A stretch of 64,000 nt of DNA from Meconema thalassinum (taxonomy: Eukaryota; Arthropoda; Insecta; Orthoptera; Tettigoniidae): NCBI GenBank assembly GCA_946902985.2, contig OX336388.2, forward strand, positions 125,837,894-125,901,893, given 5' to 3'. This document shows, piece by piece, positions 52,577 to 61,912 of this stretch. The translations under genes were made by a program, and so were the position numbers. Position 1 is the stretch's first letter. Every line of letters begins with the position of its first letter. The notes under the pieces are model-generated. The model saw only the letters and a program-made list of their open reading frames with translations, was not told where the DNA came from and ran no database searches.

Positions 52577-52649
52577 GTGTGGGGTTTCGCCTAGGACACC
52601 AACCTGGCTCATCGGCGGGCTCTTGGTGTCCCCGCCCGGACCCCCACAG
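52577..52649 (-). ncRNA. hammerhead-ribozyme-like fold (copy 2)
   Basis: On the minus strand: TGTGGGGG, GTC, CGGGC, 13-base loop, GCCCG, CCGATGA, GCC ... GGC, GAAA, CCCCACA. The cleavage-type triplet here is the canonical GUC. Loop II has two changes relative to copy 1 yet the pairing of all three stems is unchanged. The core U-to-C change at position 4 is present. Confidence 0.5.
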
Positions 52650-52795
52650 GAGTAACGAACTGCGCGCTACCTCCCTTTGTATAGAGTGCAACTTTACTGC
52701 GAGAACTAAAAGTTCAAGGAGCCTTAACCTCCCTATGAAGGCTTCCAAAAAGATGGTATATTAATATAACAGCTTAGGCTTTCACTGCCGGCGTT

Positions 52796-53111
52796 CATAA
52801 TTAAGTACAAGTTTTTCAGGCTTGTAGGCCGTGGTCCAGACAGGATATCTCCCGACGTTTCGCCGGAAACTGCGTCCGGCATTATCAAGGGTTCCGCTCC
52901 TTTGTTATAATAGCAGGTAATTTGGAGGAACGGTTATGGATGTATCTTATCTTGGAAGTGAATATTAGCTAAACATTCATGTGCTGCGGCAATGCTGGCT
53001 GCATCTTCTGCTGCTGACCAAGGAAAGAAGCGGAACCCTTGATAAATGCCGGACGCAATTTCCGGTGAAATATCCGGGCCTACAAGCCCGAAAAACTTGT
53101 ACTTAATTATG
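52796..53111. repeat. foldback element with a captured 111-bp piece of the hAT
   Basis: The arms CATAATTAAGTACAAG and CTTGTACTTAATTATG, then AGGCTTGTAGGC, GCCGGA and AGGGTTCCGCT / AGCGGAACCCTTG mirror each other. The centre 52901..53011 copies 51485..51595 of the surrounding hAT at about 95% identity in the same orientation. Both arms contain TTGATAA(A)TGCCGG followed by CCGG(C/T)GAAA, a degenerate hammerhead-core-like motif. Confidence 0.8.
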
Positions 53112-53127
53112 GTATATTGGCTTTCAA

Positions 53128-53195
53128 CGGGGGTCCGGGCGGAGAAACCAAGAGCCCGCCGATGAGCCAGCTTGGTGTCCTAGGCGAAACCCCAC
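53128..53195 (+). ncRNA. hammerhead-ribozyme-like fold (copy 3), stem III cut short
   Basis: It reads GGGGG, GTC, CGGGC, loop, GCCCG, CCGATGA, GCC ... GGC, GAAA, CCCC. Loop I has changed to GGAGAAACCAAGA, which breaks part of the loop-loop complementarity. The preceding ACGGGGG lacks the TGTG part of stem III, so this unit is 5'-truncated at the cleavage-site stem. Confidence 0.45.
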
Positions 53196-53832
53196 ACAAG
53201 ACACGGCACAAACCTAGAAGAATTGCTGAGTTTTAAGCAAACCTGTATTTTAGCGAGAAAAAAAAGCATTTCTCAAGCATTACGCTTAGAAATCTGGGCT
53301 CTATTTATTACTAACTGCAGCGTTACATTCAAATTCCCGTTTATATTTTATCCAAAGTATTACTGTAGTTCATATAGGCTAAATGCCATTAGAAAGGTGT
53401 ACCTGTCAGTGTATCTCCCATGTGACTGTGCTAGTGACGTCAGTGTGTTGTCACACAGCTTGGCCTATGGCGTTCCCAGGTTGTATCTTTCTTCGTCGAG
53501 TATAGTTGTTGGTGGACTTTTTGTTGTTGTTGTTTGGTTTTGGCAGCCTTAAAATATGGCTCTTTCTATTTAAAACATGTAATTAATATGAATATCCACC
53601 TTGGCAATGCTTAAAATGCTGTAACTTTGATAGTTTTTTTAATGGTGTATGCTATCATTTTAGCTGTAAGAGAAACAATTATAAAAACCTAGTGTTTGGT
53701 AGTAAGATGCTTTAAAGTGTTTTAACACTTCGTAGAAACAGCACTAAAATCATAGTTTGTAGTATTTTAATACTTTAAAGACATATAAAACAATTTGGTA
53801 AAAACACATTTGGAGTATTCCTTGGAACACTT

Positions 53833-54420
53833 TTGAAGATATTTTATACTATATGGAATTATTTTGGAAGTGAAATCTGATGCTGTGTAAGAATTTTCTT
53901 AATTTGTGTCTTGGAGCATTTCTGAAGTTCTGTATTACGTGCAATTATTTGTAATGTGAAATCTGATTCTGAATAAAACATTTCTTGATTCATGCCTTGG
54001 AATAGGCCTATCTCTGAAGTTACTTTATACTGAAAAATGAAAATCCACAGCCTGCTTCCAGTCACCGACCGGGTCAAGAATGGAATGAATGAAGCCCCCA
54101 TCTAGCGGCAAGGATGTGAATTGTGGCGGCTGCCGAGGCCTGACTCACTCCTCTGGGGCAATGATTAAATTAATGACAAATGAAATGATAGTGGAGTGTG
54201 TTTCTGGAATGAAATTTTGACAGGGAAAACCGGAGTACCCGGAGAAAAACCTGTTTGCCTCCGTTTTGTCCAGCACAGATCTCGCATGGAGTGACCGGGA
54301 TTTGAACCACGGACCAAGCGGTGAGAGGCCGGCGTGCTGCCGCCTAAGCCACGGAGGCTTCTAAGTTACTTTATACTATTTGGTATTATTTTGGATGTGA
54401 AATCTGATGCTGTAAGACAG
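53833..54420. repeat. ~85-97 bp tandem repeat interrupted by a SINE
   Basis: Units start GAAG.T..T.TATTA/ACT at 53833, 53919 and 54016 and contain TGAAATCTGATGCTGT / TGAAATCTGATTCTGA and 'CTTGGA' blocks. After the SINE (54032..54362) the last unit resumes at 54363 and runs to TGATGCTGTAAGAC. No coding frame was found. Confidence 0.65.
54032..54362 (-). mobile_element. tRNA-derived SINE (family S2), 15-bp TSD
   Basis: On the minus strand: CCTCCGTGGCTTAGGCGGC, the A box; GTGGTTCAAATCCCGGTC, the B box; and the same body and TTTTCATTTTTC tail as 48664..48965. AAGTTACTTTATACT lies at 54017..54031 and 54363..54377, an exact LINE-type duplication, so this is a well-defined insertion into a tandem repeat. 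Confidence 0.9.
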
Positions 54421-54671
54421 ATCATCACACCATACAATACATGCCCCTCTGTCGACTGTGTCTAACATCCTGTACGACCTCTGAGAAAGCACTGACAGTG
54501 GCCAAGTTTTGGTCCAATGTAATAATGTTTGTAACTGTGAAGTTTTGTTACTCATTTTATGAGTGATGCCTGTAAATCTTCAGTCGGCCAACATGTTTTT
54601 GCCAAATTTGATTGGGCAGGGGTGCAATTTATACTGTACCGTATAAACACTCCGGAAAAATATTACATGTA

Positions 54672-55482
54672 CAGGGTGATTCTTTTGTTGGAGCGGGGCC
54701 GGCAGCCGGACGCGTGCGCCTTCTGCCAGTAAACGAGCTCGCACCGTGGATTGCGCGCAGGTGTGGAATCCGTAACAAAGTACATTAATTAATGCTAAAT
54801 TCACCAGCAAATCATGATTAAGGAACTTACCTATCCACAGGAGATGCTGAGAGTGTTCTCATTCAGCTGACAGACAGGCGTTGTGCCGTGTAAATAAATT
54901 AGCGTTTACACGTTGTGATTTCCTTCTGTTGTGAGGGATATCTGCTGCCGTATATTGTTCTCAAGCTCCACTAGAGTACAGGTAATTGATCTGTACACTT
55001 TGTATTTTAAAATGAAATACGGGCTTAGATCCGTGTTTGGATTAATCGCAGTAAACACGCAAGGGGGTGCAGGAGTAACTACATGATGTAACTTACAAAG
55101 TTACTGTCTGTCAGCTGAAGGAGAACATTTTTAGTATCACCTGTGAAAAGATAAGTTGTAACCTTTAACTGGTGACGTGAGGTCATCCAGATTCCCAAGA
55201 AATAAAATGAACATTGAGAGGTTTGAAGCCTTTTTCAGTGTTGCCTAAGTAAACAAAATGAACATCTGTGCTTCTTTAATTAAATCTTGCAGCTGTTGTT
55301 TATGTTACCTTATTATCTGTGCGCTGACACTACACACCCTCGTTGATAAAAGTTTAGACTTAATGACCCTGGTTGGCTCTCCTCCGCCTCGCGCAATCCT
55401 GGGGCCCGAGCTCCGTTGGCTGGCGGACGGCGCGCGCCCGACAGTCGGCCGCCGACCCCGCTCCAGCAAAAGAATCGCACTG
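54672..55482. mobile_element. TA-flanked TIR element, 811 bp
   Basis: The ends CAGGGTGATTCTTTTGTTGG and CCAGCAAAAGAATCGCACTG are inverted, followed by AGCGGGGCCGGCAGCCG and its mirrored GC-rich block. TA flanks both sides (54670, 55483). An inner weak inverted repeat (TCAGCTGACAGACAG / CTGTCTGTCAGCTGA) lies at 54863 and 55106. It is non-coding; the GC-rich subterminal part stands out from the AT-rich body. Confidence 0.8.
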
Positions 55483-55586
55483 TATTAGCTATTACAAATA
55501 AGGGACAATTTAGGATTACCGGTACTTGTTTCGACTGTCAAGCGGTCATCATATCTTGATCACTAAGATTGAGGTAAAAATTTATA

Positions 55587-55640
55587 TAAGGGACATATGA
55601 CCTCGTAGTTCCACCCCTTAAAACAACAATAACTAACTAA
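55587..55640 (+). repeat. ~50-bp hairpin tail motif (copy e)
   Basis: GGGACATATGACCTCGTAG, TTCCACCCCTTAAAACAACA then ATAACTAACTAAA. The first stem block is degraded and the AACAACAATAACTAAC part is kept. Confidence 0.65.
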
Positions 55641-55661
55641 AATGTATATACTAACTAGCTA

Positions 55662-55700
55662 TTGTACCCGGCGTTGCCCCGGGCGATGTCTTTATATGTT
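55662..55700 (-). repeat. possible Helitron/LINE terminus CTAGCTATTGTACCCGGCG
   Basis: ACTAGCTATTGTACCCGGCG followed by TTGCCCCGGGC is a GC hairpin adjoining CTAG, like the reverse of the 29505 and 45754 termini but with different stem sequence. The opposite end was not identified, so the type is uncertain. Confidence 0.4.
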
Positions 55701-55903
55701 ATAGAAAGATACATGCCAATATATTTCGCTGAGTATATTCATTTTGCCGCTACGTGAGTTGAGAACATAGTTCTCTTCGACTCTGATGTTACCCAAGTGC
55801 AATATTAACTCGCTGTAAACCTAGTCGGTCGAAAAGTACAATGGCATAAAATAACGTAGCAGAGCATGTAACAATAGTAAAAAGGCATGTATATACACAA
55901 TTC

Positions 55904-55950
55904 AGGGGCAGATGACCTCGTAGTTCCGCCCCTTAAGACAACAATAACTA
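55904..55950 (+). repeat. ~50-bp hairpin tail motif (copy f)
   Basis: GGGGCAGATGACCTCGTAG, TTCCGCCCCTTAAGACAACA then ATAACTAT. It keeps both stem blocks perfectly. It lies 260 bases from copy e in the same orientation. Confidence 0.7.
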
Positions 55951-56399
55951 TCTATACACAATTCCTCGAGAACTTAGTCAGTACTTTCCTTATAGTGTTT
56001 ATTTTCGTATTACTTTCCTTATAGTGTTTATTTTCGTATATTTTTTTAATTACCGGTATGTATTTTGCGGAACGGAAAGTTCACAGGCGAAATGAAGAAA
56101 CGCCGAGTTGCACTTCCAGGGAAACACCAAACACAGCCACTCTTCTCTGAAGTTTTAACTCAACACGACTCGACAGTTTGCCGCTGGCTGTATCTGGGGT
56201 AATATGTTCACCCGGTAGCTAGGCTGTAACTGGGGTGATAGACTCGCCCCTAGCCAGCTCGTAAACTGTCGCCTCAGTATTTGAATGGAGATAGTTGGAA
56301 GAAATGAAAACGTAAGACTGATAGTCAGTCTTGAAAGACTAGCCTTTATATCATTTTAAATACTACAAATGTTGCGTGGACTCAAAGTCCGTTAGCAAG

Positions 56400-57050
56400 T
56401 GCAAACCAAGGTCAAAGGAGGTAGCTGGCTGGATGACGTCACCGGAGCGCGCGGGGAAAGGAGGAAGCTCAAGCAGTACCGTGACGTCACACACCTCAGT
56501 GCATTCTCGGTACATTTCGTCCCGTCACCGTAACGTAACGCCAGACCCCAGCGTAACGACGAAGTCGACAAGGTCATTTAAAATGATAAAAACACTTATA
56601 GCGGACGATGTATTTAAGATAGAGATATGCTCTCGCGGACATTTTTTGTAGAACGTTTCATGCTGAACAATTCTTACTCATGGCATATAGATATTTTTAA
56701 CAGTTTGCCAAGCTTAAAAAGCGCACAGACGACTTGTGTTTTTTTTTCGACCTTTTTCACTGAAATCGTTACTGCTCGGCTTCCTTCGATCATAAATAAA
56801 TTATTTTCTGCAGAAATCTTCCTCGAAATCTTCCAGAGGTTCACCCGTGACATCCAAAAACGACAGCAGCGACCCTCGAGCGTAGCAACAGAAGTGCACT
56901 GTAACACTTTTTATCATTTCAAATGATCTTGACGACTTCGTCGTTATGGTTGGGGTCCATCGTTATGCGTTACGGACACGGAGACGGACGTGACGTCATG
57001 CAGCTGCGCGGGTACGTGACGTTATGCTCACGCGGGGAGCGAGAAGCAGA
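56400..57050. repeat. foldback element (~650 bp) containing the 2772..3100-type repeat
   Basis: The arms contain GATGACGTCA / TGACGTCATG, CGTAACGCCAGACCCCAGC / TTGGGGTCCATCGTTATGCG, AACGACGAAGTCGACAAGG / CTTGACGACTTCGTCGTTA and ATTTAAAATGATAAAA / TTTTTATCATTTCAAAT in inverted order. The centre 56640..56890 carries, in minus orientation, the repeat seen at 2890..3030. CpG-rich arms contrast with the AT-rich core. No coding function is seen. Confidence 0.7.
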
Positions 57051-57122
57051 CACTAATGATTATTGGAGTCTGCTGAAAGAGGCCTGGCGTCGAGCGACCT
57101 GGGGCTTTGAGCGAAGCGAACA

Positions 57123-57290
57123 CAAGAATACAGGGTGACTTCTAAAGAGATATACAAGATGCCATATAAGAATACAGGGTGCCTCCTAAAGAGGTGTGCA
57201 GGATGTCAGAGCAAAAAATTACAGTCAGTCTGAAATAAGAATACAGGGTGCCTCCTAAAGAGGTGTGCAGGATGTCAGAGCAAAGCATCG
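57123..57290. repeat. short tandem repeat, three units
   Basis: AAGAATACAGGGTG starts at 57123, 57170 and 57238; the last two units share CCTCCTAAAGAGGTGTGCAG and GATGTCAGAGCAAA exactly. CTCCTAAAGAG is itself a small palindrome-like block. It looks like a recent local duplication. Confidence 0.8.
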
Positions 57291-57529
57291 AACCAGTCCC
57301 AATATTCCATCCCTACTCTCACTCAAAAATATTGCCTCTCCCCCTCCCCCTACTGTTCAGCCCGCCACTGCTCGCTCCCAGGTTCTACAACTCATCTCCC
57401 AACTCTCTACCGTTACACTAGTCTAGCCAGATCGAACACAAGCCTGCCTGGGGCAAAAACACTCCTTTTCAGAGAAATAACAACTCCGCAACAAGCTTCA
57501 CGAAAACCGAAATTAAAATCGAAAATTAC

Positions 57530-57830
57530 ATTCTACAAACACCAAATTCAGTAAACTTCCCTCATTTCAGTTACTCTATACTTTAAACAGACACAGAAGG
57601 CATAGTCATGACTCCTTCATGGAGTAGGCTATTGTCTAATCATGTTCACATCTCCTTCACCTTTACCATAAATTTCATAAACTCTATTTAAAAATCAGAA
57701 ACTTACTCCACAAATCAGTAAATCAGTATTCTTCCCTTATTTTAGATACACTATTCATTAAACAAACATATAAGGCATAGTCATGACCCCTTCATGGATT
57801 AGGCTATTGTCTAAATCTGGACACTCATAC
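57530..57830. repeat. ~180-bp direct duplication
   Basis: AAGGCATAGTCATGAC.CCTT and TAGGCTATTGTCTAA occur at 57598 and 57772, and flanking text such as TTCCCTCATTTCAG / TTCCCTTATTTTAG is also shared. Two units diverged by about 15-20%. There is no gene here. Confidence 0.65.
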
Positions 57831-58639
57831 TACATCCTTACACTAATTCAAATTTACGGCCAAATGATCCTTCTGACAGGGAGGCAAAGGTTTCCGCCGG
57901 CTTGCCTGGGATGTTGGGCCACAAAACCTCTATCAAAAAGTATACAATTTACGCTTCATACAACCAAACACATCTCTAATACAAGTACAAGAAACACATT
58001 TCTTCCCGTGACCCTTAAATAAAGAGGTGCCCGCGCGGGAAGCCTAAGTTAATGGGTAATGCAGACTGTTGAAAGAGTTCTGGGGCTTCGAGCAAAGCCA
58101 GAAGCCCTCCTGAGCCTTTCTAACATGTGTAGCATGCGTCATTTGAAATGATACAACGTCTAGTCTTTCAGACTGACTGTGATTATTTTTTTTTTTTTTT
58201 TTTTTTTCATGAACGTCACTGTATTCCATCAATGTATGTGACGTTGTCACGTCAAAAAACTTTAATTGGAAGAACTTGAATTCGTTATTCCTCAGCGCTT
58301 CATGGTGTCCACAGGCAGGAAAAGTCAGGAATTTTGTTTTTGGTCAGGAGAAGTCAGGCAAAAGTGTGAAAAAATGGCTTGAGTCAGGAAAAAATTGCGA
58401 AAAGTATTAGAAAGTCAGGAATTGTATATTAACCATACAGTATTTTGTGTTTTACAACCATATTTTGATGTTACTAGTTCAAATAATCTCTGAAGATAAA
58501 AAATCAATGACTCACTGGACATTATGGTAAGTTTCCATTTTACAGTACATCATAGTAAAAACCTTTTACCTATTTTTTGTACGTTTTTTTGGCGTTGGCG
58601 TAGGGATGTGGCGACCCCATCACTATAGTTTTTTTTCAG

Positions 58640-59160
58640 TCGTTTCGGCCATCAATGGACAACGATGTTCTTCACTCATATGATCACTGTAATGCTTGTT
58701 TTCTTGTCTGCCAGTAGATCTTCATTCTTGACGAATGTTCAGCTCTCCTTTCTTCTGTCCACTTGCAGTGAGGGCGAGGCATCACAGATGTTAAAGGGTG
58801 TAGATTACTGGTTGATTTAACCGACATTCTGAACAGGTTCTAATCCCAAACCAGAGCTTGATTGATTCGAGCTTCTGTTAAGTCCTTTTTAACTTGCATC
58901 GACCATTTACAATAGGACATTTTTTTTAGAGATTGATGAGTGTATTCGATATGAAAGTCGATGATGCTCCATCCGTTCCAAATGTCCAAAGAAAGACATT
59001 CTCCTTTTTCTCATCACACTAACCAAATCTTCTATATGTTCAAATAATTCATTGTTAGTCTTCTTCTGTAAGTACCATTATCATTAACAGGTCCAATATT
59101 TTCCTTAGAATTTTCCGATCCTTAAGTTCTAATTTTAGTTTAGGTTATTAAGTACTTTAG
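58640..59160 (-). pseudogene. non-LTR reverse transcriptase C-terminal remnant
   Basis: The minus strand reads RRTNNELFEHIEDLVSVMRK, RRMSFFGHLERMEHHRLSYR and KWSMQVKKDLTEARINQALV. The 'rR.N.EL..H.e.i...iRkRR..F.GHl.RM...RLt.ri..........KW...VkkDl.ea' pattern is the C-terminal part of a LINE polyprotein. There are multiple stops. It continues to the hairpin tail motif at 59171 on the same side, but in the opposite sense. Confidence 0.7.
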
Positions 59161-59170
59161 TTATATGTTA

Positions 59171-59215
59171 CTTATTATTGTTTTAAGGGACGGAACTACG
59201 AGGTCATCTGCCCCT
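59171..59215 (-). repeat. ~50-bp hairpin tail motif (copy g)
   Basis: On the minus strand: GGGGCAGATGACCTCGTAG, TTCCGTCCCTTAAAACAATA. One C of the second stem block has changed. It lies inside the 58301..59446 element. Confidence 0.65.
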
Positions 59216-59497
59216 CATTAAGTACTTTGATTTATGTATTATTGCATTATAATTTACTTTATTTTCTATTTTAATGAATAAAGAGGCGAGCGTTGGGCAA
59301 ACCCTGCAAATGAATATATATATAAATCTATATGCTCAATAAATCGTTTTTCCGATGTTACGATGACTTCGTGAGTCAGGAATTTTGTTGAAAAATGGTC
59401 AGGAAAAGTCAGGAAAATTGACATTGAAAATTCTGTGGACACCATGTAAGGTAATGTGCATTAAACACGTAGGATGCGATAATCGAAAAGAAGAAAT

Positions 59498-59618
59498 ATG
59501 CATAAAATAGACGGCATTGTGGACAATAACATCGAACGAGTCGTAATTTATGTGAATGGTTCGGACTCGGACAGTGATGATGAACCTCTACGATCCAGCG
59601 ACCAGCAGCCTACGATAC
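59498..59618 (+). CDS. possible first coding exon, acidic peptide (speculative)
   Basis: From ATG 59498 the frame reads MHKIDGIVDNNIERVVIYV then NGSDSDSDDEPLRSSDQQ, and meets a consensus donor AC|GTGAGT at 59619. Asp/Ser-rich starts of this kind occur in transposon-derived and nuclear proteins. No partner exon was found up to 64000. It could be chance: without the donor the frame stops after 41 codons. Confidence 0.25.
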
Positions 59619-59619
59619 G

Positions 59620-60837
59620 TGAGTAGCCTATACTCGTCCCATATGTAACCTATAGTTTTGTGTGTTTCTTTGTGGATTGTATAAATTGTGTAATTTGTAA
59701 TATGAATGTTAGAGAAATGGACCTGCAAAGGTCGTATCGGCGTTTTGTTACTAGTATTGTTTTTACTTTGAGTTCAGGCCATTCTGCAGATCTCCTTGAT
59801 TCCTCAATTGTATTTGTCTATCATACAAGGAGGTTTTTGTGTTAGATATATACAGGTGCGGCTGGTGATAAAAGGCTCTTAGGCTGAGCCTTTCTTGGAA
59901 TATCCTATAAATAAATCTCTTAAATAAAGGCATTTATATGCTACTTTAAATTAATTAGAAGCATTTGTAAATTTCACTCAGTCCATTAGCTACAACAGTC
60001 AATATATTTGGATGGTTGGTTCCTAAGTTTAGGAGCTGCGACAACACGGTTATGTAGCCCCGTGTACTTTGGGTGTGTGTAGAATCTGTCTGATAACAGG
60101 TGTTAATTGTGATAGTTGTATTAGTGTGTGTTATCTGTTACGTAGATTTCATTAGAAAGCTAACTATTGCAATGGGTCCCATGTTTCGACTTCGCGTTTC
60201 ACATCCCCCAGACCCCAAAACCACCATCAGTTCAAAAGTTTATATATAATTTATGTATATCAGTTTCTTGTGGACACGATAACTGCCGTAATTTTGCACC
60301 AATCAATTTGAATTTTTTACCGAATATGTATACCTATAAAATCTCGGTCGAGTTCGTTACTGGGTTAAATCGGTCGAAGGGGGTGAAAATGGGGGGCTTT
60401 TTTCGAAAAAGTGAAATATTGCTATAACGCTCTTAATATGTGACATATCGAATCCGTTCAACGTTCATACTATGTGTCGGATAAAGCCCAAAAATTTATG
60501 TTTGAAGAGTATTTTTATAGCACCAACCATTGACCAGGGGGGGGGGGTCGGGAAACATTAATCATATCTCTCTTAATAGGCACAATATCAAAACCGTACA
60601 AAATGGACAATATTCCCCTAATAATTACCTAAAACGTTTGTCTGAAAGAATTTTTGATATGACCCACCATTACGCCAAGGGATGAGAAAAATGATTTCGG
60701 AATTATAAGAAAATGCCAAGAGCTATCAGAGGTTGCCATGGCAACACTACGAAATTGATGAGGGATGAGCCATCATTGTTGCCATGACAACGCACTTGCA
60801 CGAGATCAGATTCAGTATTTCCATCAGACTAAGTGGG
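59620..60837. other. no gene; SINE S1 tail fragment at 60005..60150
   Basis: GTTGGTTCCTAAGTTTAGGA and CCCCGTGTACTTTGGGTGTG at 60005..60150 are the reversed tail of SINE S1 without its body. The rest includes a G-run (60538) and text such as CAAAACCGTACAAAATGG of unknown kind. The frame 60167..60427 has no motif. Confidence 0.5.
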
Positions 60838-61190
60838 AAGCGGCTTTGGTGACGTAACTGGTAGCATGCTGAATGTCTATGCCCAAGGTCGCGGTTTCAA
60901 AGCCGGCCGAAGTCGTCGGATTTTCTAAGAGCGCTAAAATCCCTCAGTATGCTTTCCTTTGGAGGGGAAGTTCCAACGTTCGTTGCGAGTTGCTGGTTGG
61001 GGTGGCATCTAGTAGCCAAGTTCACAGCTAGGTGTCGTTGACGGTAGTACCTGGTAGCAACATTAGGAACTACTGCTTGAAATTGACCGTCTGCAGTCCT
61101 TACCTGAATTACAGACTAATACAGCTATCCCTAAGTACACGGGGTTACATGACCGCGTTGTCGCAGCCCCTAAACTGAGCAACCAACCAA
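60838..61190 (+). mobile_element. SINE S1, copy with tRNA head
   Basis: The head GCGGCTTTGGTGACGTAACT and B box GGTTTCAAAGCCGG are kept with small changes. A deletion joins GGAGGGGAAG directly to TTCCAACGTTCGTT, removing about 100 bases of the body. The tail ends CCCCTAAACTGAGCAACCAA. Confidence 0.8.
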
Positions 61191-61499
61191 AATCTCTGCG
61201 GGAGATATAATTTTGCGTGAAGAAGTAACAGACCGTTACATAGTCACACATCAGTGTCGAAACCTTGCATAAGGACAGTGTGCCCACAAGTATAAAAATG
61301 GACCCAAATGACAAGAAGGTTACCGTTCCCATAAGACAATGAAATGTTTAAAATAAGCATAAAATGACGAAAAACAAAGTTAATTAAGCTCCAATTATAA
61401 AATATCTTCTCGCAATAAATGAGGTCTGATCCTTCTACGAAAACCTGCATATTCTGCCTATTTTCGCATATCCTCAAGTTTGTCCGGTGAAATCTACCT

Positions 61500-61912
61500 C
61501 CGCCTTCCGGCGTGCCGAGAGGACTTTTTTAAATTCAAGTGACAACTGCAGACATTAGATTTTCAACTAGTTCCAACTTTTGCAACCAAACACCACCGTC
61601 AAGGACCTACTAGTTCTGAACATGATTACTAGATACCACCGCAGTCGGCTCCTAGCGACGAACGTTGGAACCTAAGAGCGTTAGTCAAATCTAACCTATA
61701 ATTTAACTTCACACAAGTGTAATTAGTGGAAGGTTCCTTATCATGCCATAAATCTATGACATGGGACCGCCAGCTTTACTTCCCCTCCGAAGGAAGGCAT
61801 ACAGAGGGATTTTTAACGCTCTTAAAAAATCCGACGACTTCGGCCGGGTTTGAACCCGCGACTTTGGGCATAGAAGCTCAGCATGCTACCAACTACGCCA
61901 CCGAAGCCGCTA
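61500..61912 (-). mobile_element. SINE S1, complete reverse copy
   Basis: On the minus strand: GCGGCTTCGGTGGCGTAG, GGTTCAAACCCGGCCGAAG (B box), then CCTTCCTTCGGAGGGGAAG and the long middle part with CGTTCGTCGCTAGGAGCCGA. It lies tail-to-tail with 60838..61190. The plus frame 61726..62007 is read-through of the SINE. Confidence 0.85.

Larger units (their letters stand above)
52511..53233 (+). mobile_element. retrozyme-like insertion, copies 2 and 3, 13-bp TSD, foldback inside
   Basis: TAAGCAAACCTGT flanks the insertion at 52498..52510 and 53234..53246. It starts with a full antisense unit (52511..52762, GGTATATT at both ends, period 244), then the foldback 52796..53111, then a sense partial unit ending GAATTGCTGAGTTT at 53233. 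The 3' end is identical to copy 1. An antisense 5' part with a sense 3' part again suggests 5' inversion during target-primed insertion. It has no coding frame. Confidence 0.75.
50998..53303 (-). mobile_element. hAT element, TIR TAGAGCCCGGATTTCTAAG, with decayed transposase
   Basis: The ends are TAGAGCCCGGATTTCTAAGC and CTTAGAAATCTGGGCTCTA. Flanks TTTATTGC (50990) and TTTATTAC (53304) match at 7 of 8 bases. The minus strand holds transposase remains (51211..52300). The retrozyme-like insertion 52511..53233 is nested near its right end. It may be a relative of the autonomous source for the 47941..48646 element. Confidence 0.85.
58301..59446. mobile_element. TIR element CATGGTGTCCACAG (second copy) with LINE piece inside
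   Basis: The ends equal those of 40585..41178 and the subterminal blocks are about 90% alike. Between GATGTGGCGACCCCAT (58610) and AATAAAGAGGCGAGCGTTGG (59280) about 620 bases replace the 40585-copy sequence; they hold a LINE fragment (58640..59160) and the hairpin tail copy g. No target duplication is visible (flanks CGCTT and TAAGG). Confidence 0.75.

Noticed and set aside
58044..58250. Minus frame with a poly-lysine run
   Set aside because: The lysines are the complement of a T-tract; no other protein feature.
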